Source: Lagopus muta (taxonomy: Eukaryota; Chordata; Aves; Galliformes; Phasianidae). Taken from it: 64,000 nucleotides of DNA. Positions 50,401 through 59,400 of this stretch are shown here, in pieces (within the stretch, counting starts at the first letter, position 1; the number at the start of each line of letters is the position of its first letter). Under the pieces are notes generated by a model, which was not told the DNA's origin, did no database searches, and saw only the letters and a program-made list of their open reading frames with translations. The DNA is taken from NCBI RefSeq assembly GCF_023343835.1, contig NC_064437.1, positions 15,991,501-16,055,500 of the forward strand, read 5' to 3'. The position numbers and the translations under genes were made by a program.

Positions 50401-53400
50401 GATCTTTCTAAATGTTGATACTCACTTGTAAGTGAAACAAAAACAAACAAAACCCATTTATGCTTCATTGTTCATGTGAATGCTCCTTTTTCCTTTAGCT
50501 AGAAATTTTGCATTTGTTAGCCACTTTTTATTTACTGACTTCGGTTGTTGTACTTTGTACTGTTTATTGGACCTTGAAGCCCTTCTCTTTTGCAGCTTTA
50601 AATTCTATGGTGGTGGATTTTTTTATTTTTTGCTTTTTAAGGTGGCTTACTTTCTCTTTTGTAACGCTCCTGAAAATCTTCCCTTGAAAAGACTTGCATG
50701 GTTGCTTAGCTACACACAGCATTGTGTGCTTGAGATGCAGTTCACCTTCTGAATATTAATAAGGTGAATTTCAGGAGTTTGCCAGTCATTAATAAGCCCT
50801 GAGTAGCAATGCAGAAGTGTAAGGGAAAGTGAAACATGGGAAAGTTACTTAGCTAAGAAGATTAGTAGATGGCTGGGTTTTTTTTAATCTTTTGAATTTT
50901 ACAGTCAGAAAGTCTCCTTTTATTCCTTACCAAGTTGAATTTAACAGCAGGCAGTAGATTCTGATGATGGTGAAGAACAATTCCTGTTTTGACTTTAGTG
51001 AGAAAGGTGTTACACGATTTGTAGATGCATTTTTAAAAGTCAGTGTTTATTGTTAATGTATGAATGGATGTGTAAATGATGTGATGATCTTACAGTAGTT
51101 CTTTCTGGCTGTAGACTGACTGTATGAGAAGAGACAAAGGATACGAGCCTGCTATTTCCACTGACTCCCAGCTCATATTTTGTTATGTGCTTCATGGCTG
51201 AACGTGGTCTCTCACTGCTTGTACCTTAGAGATGCGGGACTTCCACATAACCTGAAGGGAAAACACAGAAGGTTATTTTAGATGAAGGCAGGACTAGCAC
51301 TCATGTTTTAATGATGAAATGGTTCGTGGTTCATAGTGATGAAGTCATAGGCAGCCAGTGGGAGTGGGATGCAAAACATACATGGAAGATTTTGTTTCAT
51401 ACAATATTTTGTAGCATTGGAGATGCTGTTTGCTTTTTATCAGAGAATTGCAGAGGTTGGAAGAAACCTCTGGAGATCATCTAATCCAACCCTTCTGTGT
51501 GGCTGCTTCTGGGAGAAGGTATTTTGGTTTAGATTAGATTAGTAACGGATTTAGGCTACTAATTAGGAATTAGTCTTAAGATGTGAAAGGCCAATTGACT
51601 CAATTATTACTGGACAGACAGCTGGGAAAGTTATATTTAGCGGCCATTTAAAATACAGCTGGTATAGCAGCTGTAAGAGCTGATATTTCGTACCTGATTT
51701 CTTTCTTGGATAGATGTGTAAAATAGTTTAATTACACAATATGTCCTTCTGCACAAAACAGAAGTTTGAACAAAGTGTATTTCATACCAATTAAAAAAAC
51801 AGAACCATTATCTGCATAATCCAGATTCATTGCTCAGGAACACACTTTGAAAGTGCTTCCTTGACTGACTCAAGGTGGACTTTCTGCTTCGTGAACTTTT
51901 TTTTTTTTAATGGAAGGTATGATTTTATTAGAGATGTCTGGTAAAAGTTGTCAGCATTCTGTTGCTTCCATTTATGGGTTGTAAAGCAAGTAATTGGCAT
52001 GCCTTATTTTATGGGAAGTTAATTCTCACTTTAAAAATATAATGTGGTTAATTTAAAGGAGAGATATTCATAATGGGCAGTTTATTAACTAGATGATTAG
52101 CTAGATTTTAACAATCCAGTTCTTATGTTTGGAAGATATGGGAAAATTTGTGAGGGTGGACATTGGTCTTTATGCACTGGTCTGTTTAATTAGAGTAGTA
52201 TGGAAGATTGAGAAAAATTGTGGTTGAAACCACTGATCTGAATGTACACTCAAAACTTAATTCAGGCATGGAGAAAGCATCCATGGGTTCATGGGTATTG
52301 TGTACAGTGTCCAGTACGTGTGTGTTTAAACAGTGACCATGTATTTGCTTTTTTCTAATTTGTTAGAATTTGTTGTTTTACACATACATATGAAAAACCT
52401 GTTAAATAAAGAACACTTTATGTCTAGTCTCTGTGGATTAGGTTTTAAAATGCTTATAAATGCATTGTTCGAGGTCAGAGTGACTTAAGACATTGGAAAC
52501 ACTGTAGATTTCTGCCTTGTGTTAGGTTAAGGGACCCTTAGATTCAAAAATAAGGTAGTTGGAAAAAAAATTATTTGTTCATGTACCTTGCTCTGTGTTT
52601 GTTTGTCAAAACACACTCTAAAATAACATCCTTTTTTCTTCTTCCTTAATAGAAATCTGGTTAAGAAGTACTGTCCTAAACGTTCATCCAAAGATGAGGA
52701 ACCCAGGTAAAAATGTGCACTTAAAGTTGTGCGTATAAGAAATAAGGGCTGCGGTGCACTTTGTCCAGTTTTTAATTTCTGTTTCTTCTAAGATAAAATA
52801 CTTAAAGACAACAAAAGCTGCTTGGCTTCTCAGTTCTGATGTAATACTTAACCATGGCACATTACGTTTGTTTCTGTGGTATTTTAAAATAGTAAACATG
52901 GCAGGTTGTACTTGCTGTGTTCCAAAATAATCTTCATCTCACTGAAAGTTTGAAAGCAGAAGTTTGTTCTGTTGGGTTTTTGTTGTTGTTGGTTGGTTGG
53001 TTGGTTTTTTTAATAGAAGAGCAGCAATTTACCACTGGGCTGTGATTTTTCTTAGCCTAGCAGACTTTCCTGCAGCATTCAGGATCTGCAGTGTTCAGAT
53101 CTGAGACTTGGGTGTAAACCAAGCCTTGACCTTGGCAAGAAGCGCTTATGCCTCTGAAGCTTGCTGTCTTTCTCTGACTCCAGAGACAAAATAAGTCTGA
53201 ACGATAAATACTCATAAAGTTGTTCAGCATCAACTGCTCCTCTACAGCTGTACAGAAGAGGGGCTTGTTCTGTGGTCCCTATCCATTACGTTTTTTATTT
53301 GGAGAAGTGTAATACATTGTTTCCTTCAGAGATAAACATGAATGAAAGAATGTGGGCTAAGGTTCAGATTGTGACCAGAGCACATGCTGTGCACAGAATT

Positions 53401-56400
53401 CCTGGAAATCCACGCTAGGATTTCCTCTATCTCTTTGGACTCTGTTTAAAGACCTGGGCTACAGGGAACAGGAATTCTAGTTCTAGGATGGCATTTAAAT
53501 TATACGAAGCCAAGCCTATGGAGATGGCGGTGTTCCACAGTTAAAGAGAGAAAGATCTATATTTTAATGTGGTGCCTGTTTTTTTTCTTTCTTCCCTTCC
53601 ACACACACTTTCTACCCTTTGCCCCTCCTCTTCCCCCCTTTTTAGTGCCAGCCATAGTGGCACCTTACTTCCAGCCAAGAGGTGGGCAGGCATACAGGCA
53701 GCTGTCTTCAGAGCTGATAGCAAGCTTGTTCTGTAGATCATCCATCGGGATGCATATGAGTGGTATGATTGGCATGTTCCACCCTCAAGACTACCAAGTA
53801 CATCATCTCTGCAACAAGTTCAGCCTCCAAGCCTAGGGACGTACGTATCCGTTCCCAAGCTCAGGCCTCTCAGTTGGCAGCTTAGGAGATACCACTATAC
53901 TACAGGGCTTTCCAGGTAGTATTCTTCTTCTTTCTTTTCCATCCACAAAAATCTATATTATAAAATGTATTTGAAGAGACGTTGCAACAAGTAGTACATG
54001 CTAGGCTCAATGTAGGCTTTCCCTACTTTCACTTGCTGTAATTCAATCAGCATTAAAACAAGGTTTATTGTAAAATATACCTGATATTCTTTTTAATTAG
54101 GAGCATAAACTATGTTAAAGGAAATTATTTAAAAAAAGAAGCAAACACAAAACTGTCTCACTTCTTGTATTTGTCTGTTTGTGTGTATGTTCTCTCTGCC
54201 AGGTTTACTTCATGTATTGCTTTTTTTAACATCCTTAACGAGCTGAATGACTATGCAGGACAACGTGAAGTCGTTGCAGAAGAAATGGGACACAGAGTCT
54301 ATGGAGAATTAATGAGATACTCACATGATCTAAAAACTGAGAGAAAAATGGTAATTTCTATATCTTGATTTTATAATGGGATATGAAATGAGATGTGCCG
54401 CTGAATGAACTGATGTATTTCTTTACCTCATTTCATGAGCTTGGCAATAGGTAGGTTTTATAATGCATTTATAGAATACATGTTTAAAGCTGTTGTGTAT
54501 TTTTATGTACTGTTAACAGTTACTAAAACCTGAGGATGAAGATCTTCAGAGACTGCTTACTGGTAGCTTTTTTGCCAATCTGATTTTTTTAATGTGGTAC
54601 TGTTCTTGCATAAAATAATGTCTTCCAAAGGGTACTGGTGATGTGCTAGAAGCGTGTATTGTGGTGTGTCAACAGAGCACAAACTAGGTAATGGTGACAG
54701 TACTGAATATATGTAAATCAAATTATTTGTGGCGATTTTAGCATCTTCAGGAAGGACGAAAGGCTCAGCAATATCTGGACATGTGCTGGAAACAGATGGA
54801 TAATGTGAGTTTGTGTTTTGTTTATTATTAACTAGAAAAAAAGCCTATCTGCAAATGGAACTGTTAACATCTTCCTTGCTCAGAATTTAATGTTTAGCTA
54901 TATTATTGAATGGCCAAATCAGATTTAGCAACGCTCAAAATACATTCCAATGTGTTTATAGTTCACTGCTGAAAAGAAAATTAAAAATCTCTTGTGAACA
55001 GCCAGTGTGCATACATAAAGCCTTGGTGTTCATCCAGAGTAAAGGAATCTGGTTAAACCGTGGGCACAGGCTTGAGTGGCTTCTCATTGGGTTAGAGAGT
55101 AATTAGTAGGGATGATTTATTTCTGTGAAGGTGAAATCTTAAGTATTTGACTTGAATTTGTAGTCTGCTGCCCTTTATATAGTTTGTAGGCTGTTACCCT
55201 TTCAGGAGACAGGATTATTTTACAGAGAAATGCAGAAAGTGTATTTCTCTGGAATAAATTACAGACAATGCTTTTAAGGATTAAAAAATGCAAAACAGTG
55301 TGTTCACAATGCATTCCAATGCTTTGCTCTTTCTGTGTCTTTGAAATTTATTATCTGTGATCCAGATTGTTGTGAAGCAAAACTGGAAAAGTGAATTTCT
55401 ATTTTGTTGTTGTGAACTCAGATGATTGATGTCTTGGTTCAGTGTTAAGTCAAAGAGTTTTAATTCATGGTCAGGTGACCAGAGTAGAAGCAGGTGTGGT
55501 AGTTCAAGATGCTGTTACCTTTCAGGCAGATAGTCCCCAGAGTTCACCAGTAACAATCAGTTGGCTTCTGTCTGCTGTATTTTTGAGCGCAGATGAGTCC
55601 TTTGAAAGGGACACGTTAACCTCCATTGCCTGACTGTTCTCTAAAGCAGAAGAGTAGTACTCACATCTGTTACCTGCTCCTCTCTAGAGTTACTAACTTC
55701 CCAAGCTGCAATGATTTTTCCTACAAGTTATCTTGAAAGCAGACAGAATTATTGAATGTTGGGTATACTAAATAATGTTAACAGTGTGTTTACTTAAATA
55801 AAGGTATTTAGGGAATTTAAGGTCTTAAAGGGAAGCTTTGATATTTAAAATTCAGAGTTGCTTTAAAAATTAAAATGGGATAGTAGCTGAAGCAGTAAGT
55901 TTGTGGCTTTTGTAGAGTAAAAAGAAATTTGAGAGAGAATGCAGAGAGGCAGAGAAGGCACAGCAAAGCTACGAAAGACTGGACAACGACACTAATGCGA
56001 CAAAGGCTGATGTTGAAAAGGTAAGAGCAGTGCCACGTTTGTCTTCTACTCTCCCTTTATTATAAACAAATTATATTTGTTTATTTATCATACTGGAACA
56101 ACGCCCTTCAAAATTATGTATAAGATATGCTTGGTTATTGCGTGCAAAATGAAAGAATAAAATGTACACGGAGTCTGCTTCTTCGTCCTTGAGACGATGC
56201 TGAGTCGGTTTTCGCCCTTCAGTCGGCAAACTCACTGGTATCTGGCATTTTATCATTGTATGTAGTCTCGTTCAGCCTCTTTTATGTTTTTTGCATATAT
56301 ATTTAAGCAGTGTGGCTAAGGGAGCTGGAATAACCACTACTCTCTCTCTGTGTAACAAATTAGGTCTGTATAAATTAAGGCTCACATTCCTTGTACTGTA

Positions 56401-59400
56401 AAGACGTAAGTTGTGATGATGATTTTGATTAGTGTTTTTACATACTGGCAAAATAAATTACAATACTGCTGTGTACCACTGAAAAGCTGAAGACATATTT
56501 GAACCAATAACACTTTCTTACTAGGCTAAGCAACAGTTAAACCTGCGTACACACATGGCTGATGAAAACAAAAATGAATATGCTGCACAACTACAGAATT
56601 TTAATGGTGAACAGCACAAACACTACTACATTGTCATTCCTCAGATTTACAAGGTAAAATAATTAATGAAGAAAGCATGACTGGTGTTTTTTAAAGGAGA
56701 AAGTAGAATTTAAAATGTCAAATTTCTCTTTTATTGTACAATAGTAGGTAATTTTATGAAGAAATTAACAATCTCATACAGACGACTTTATTTAAAGAGT
56801 TTGTTTTCAGTGATTATGCTTACACTTGCACTGGAAATACTTCATGAAGGTTTTACATAAGACTTGAAGTATTAATGAAACAGAGCAGTAAAATAAAAAT
56901 GTTGGACATCCGTATGAGAGCAAATGTTAAAACAATCATTCTAGCAAAGTTTGATCACTAGTTCTCTATTTTTTTTCATGCATTGACTCGTAGGGACATA
57001 GGAAAGCACATAGCTAATGGTGACAGTGTGATTTAATGTGTCTTATGTAGCAGGTTTATACTGGGTAGATCTGGAGGCAGAAGTGCTTCCTGCACACTCA
57101 GGTGGTCATTGCTTCAGCAATATTACAAGCAATGCACAGGACTCCCTAAAATATCACAAATGCATGGAGTACGTGGAGTGTGGAAATGGAAGTAAAAATG
57201 TTGACTTCATTTGAAGGTGTATCAATTTAAAAATGGCTGATTATAGAATCTTACAATATTTTAGCTGGTACGCAGTACTTAAGTAGATCTGGCATTAGCA
57301 CTGATGGAATATTGCAGTGAAGTCCCAGGAGAAACAGTTTTGGTTTTGTAGCTCGGTCCAATTTTTCTAGTGTTGAAATGGCTTGTGTTTTCTAAAAGTC
57401 TCCAGTAAAAGCAAAAAGGCCTGGTCCTACTTTCTCCTGGGACTATGTTTTCTAAATTATTTCCTTGCAAGTGTTTAATAACTTCATGTGAGAGTGCCTG
57501 GGGAGAGGTGTTCAGCAGGTCTAAGGTTGTTGCCTTGTTTCACTTATGAAATTAGACGCTCTTTGAGATATCTGCCTTTGTTAGAATAGACACAGGAAAT
57601 CCATCTTTTTTAACCCATTTTGATAACCTGTTTATGGGCTTATTGCCTATTGTTTCCTTCTCTTTGTCACGTTAATTTAGGTGAAGTGTTCTGGGCTATT
57701 ATCTTACTAGTATTTCTCATTTTTGCCTGAAATTTTTCAAACTAAGTAGGAGGCTGTAGGCGCTTTACACAGGCTTTAAATTAAGGAATAGAAAGTTCAG
57801 TCCTCCAGACACCATTTTATAAATTAAAAAATATAAACTCTAATTTCTGTTAGGGCATCTCAAATCTATGTCTGACAGGACTTCCTTTTTTTGAAATTTA
57901 AGTAGGTTCTGTTTTGTTGGGTAAATAGTAATACTGGGAAGGTACTGAAATTCCATACTACACTGTGGCGACCACAGCAACTGCATACATCGGGATCAGG
58001 AAAAAATGTCCATAAATACTTATCTTCCTTTGTGCTTGCAGCAACTTCAAGAAATGGATGAAAGAAGGACTATCAAACTTAGTGAATGTTACAAAGGCTT
58101 TGCTGACTCTGAGCGCAAGGTTATTCCAATCATCTCCAAATGCTTAGAGGGGATGATCCTTGCAGCAAAATCAGTTGATGAACATAGAGTAAGTAGAATT
58201 GAGTTACTTAAGAAATGCATATTAGAAAGTGAACTGATGCGTGGCGAGTGGGAGAGAAGAGGAAAATTACTTAATCCTGTACATTTTTTATGTTTTCAAT
58301 TATTTGCCATAAAAGTATTAGTCTTAATGATTGTTTCCAGTATTGCTGGTATTTGTTCTCTTCATGTTTTATTGTTTTACTTTGATCTGAAGATGTTTAA
58401 TATCATATATGATTTGGATGCGTTGTTTTGCATATCCTGAAACATCCCAGAATACCAACATGGTTGGTGTCTTCTCTGGCATGTAGCATTAAATTGGATA
58501 AAGTATAAAAAGATGGAGTCTAATTTGGGCATAAACCATTGCCCTGCCTTAAATTCCTGAGAACCTGTGGGGACTCTTTGCTGGCTTCTGAATAACAGTG
58601 TATGTATGCTTTGATTTGTGCCATTGGTAATGCTGCTGAGAAAAAAAAGAACATACTTTATCTTCAGTCCAACAGAAGGCATTTTGTGTCCTCTCTGTTA
58701 AAGTCTTAAAGGGAAAATTTATGTCTCCAGGTTTCTCTCTTCTCTCTTGATAACTGCTTGATTTTCTTTTTAAACTCACTCACGTTCTGTTTAGGACTCC
58801 CAGCTAGTGATAGACTGCTTCAAATCTGGTTTTGAACCTCCTGGAGATTTTCCATTTGAAGACTACAGTCAGAATATTTACAGAACTATCTCTGATGGAA
58901 CCATCAGTACACCAAAGCAGGAAGGAATGAGAATTGATTCAAAAACTACAGTGGGCAAGGCAAAAGGAAAGCTGTGGCTATTTGGAAAAAAGCCAAAGGT
59001 AACAATTCTGAAATTACTACTCGTAAAATTAAAACGTGAAGATTCAGAGCACATAGAAATAGCAATTGTTTATTTTAAAAGTACGTTCTCCTTGTACTCC
59101 ATTGTTTTTTGATGACATACAGTTTGAGTAAGGTTGGATGTTCTCAGGTTTTTGTGGAAGGAAGTTTTGCGATTCTTCCAGTGGTCTGTGTCCTGTAAGG
59201 TTTTTTATCTGTTATTCGATGTTCTGCATAGGTTGAAATATAGTAAATAAAAGTAGTTTCCAACTTCCCTAATTATTTTGAGTTGCTGTAAAGACTTTCT
59301 GTAATTGCATAGAAAAAGTGTTGATTTGGACGTAAAAATAAGCAAAACAAACTGAGAGGGTGTGTTTTATGCTTTGGAATCAGGCAGGCTTCAGATCTCT

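Larger units (their letters stand above)
44882..52652 (+). other. FNBP1L: FNBP1L intron 2
   Basis: 7.8 kb, donor gtaagt, acceptor cttaatag. Contains a T19 tract at 47562-47580, a TA/CA-rich stretch at about 49793-49850 and a short CR1 fragment near 51.44 kb. ORFs here are chance. Confidence 0.9.
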
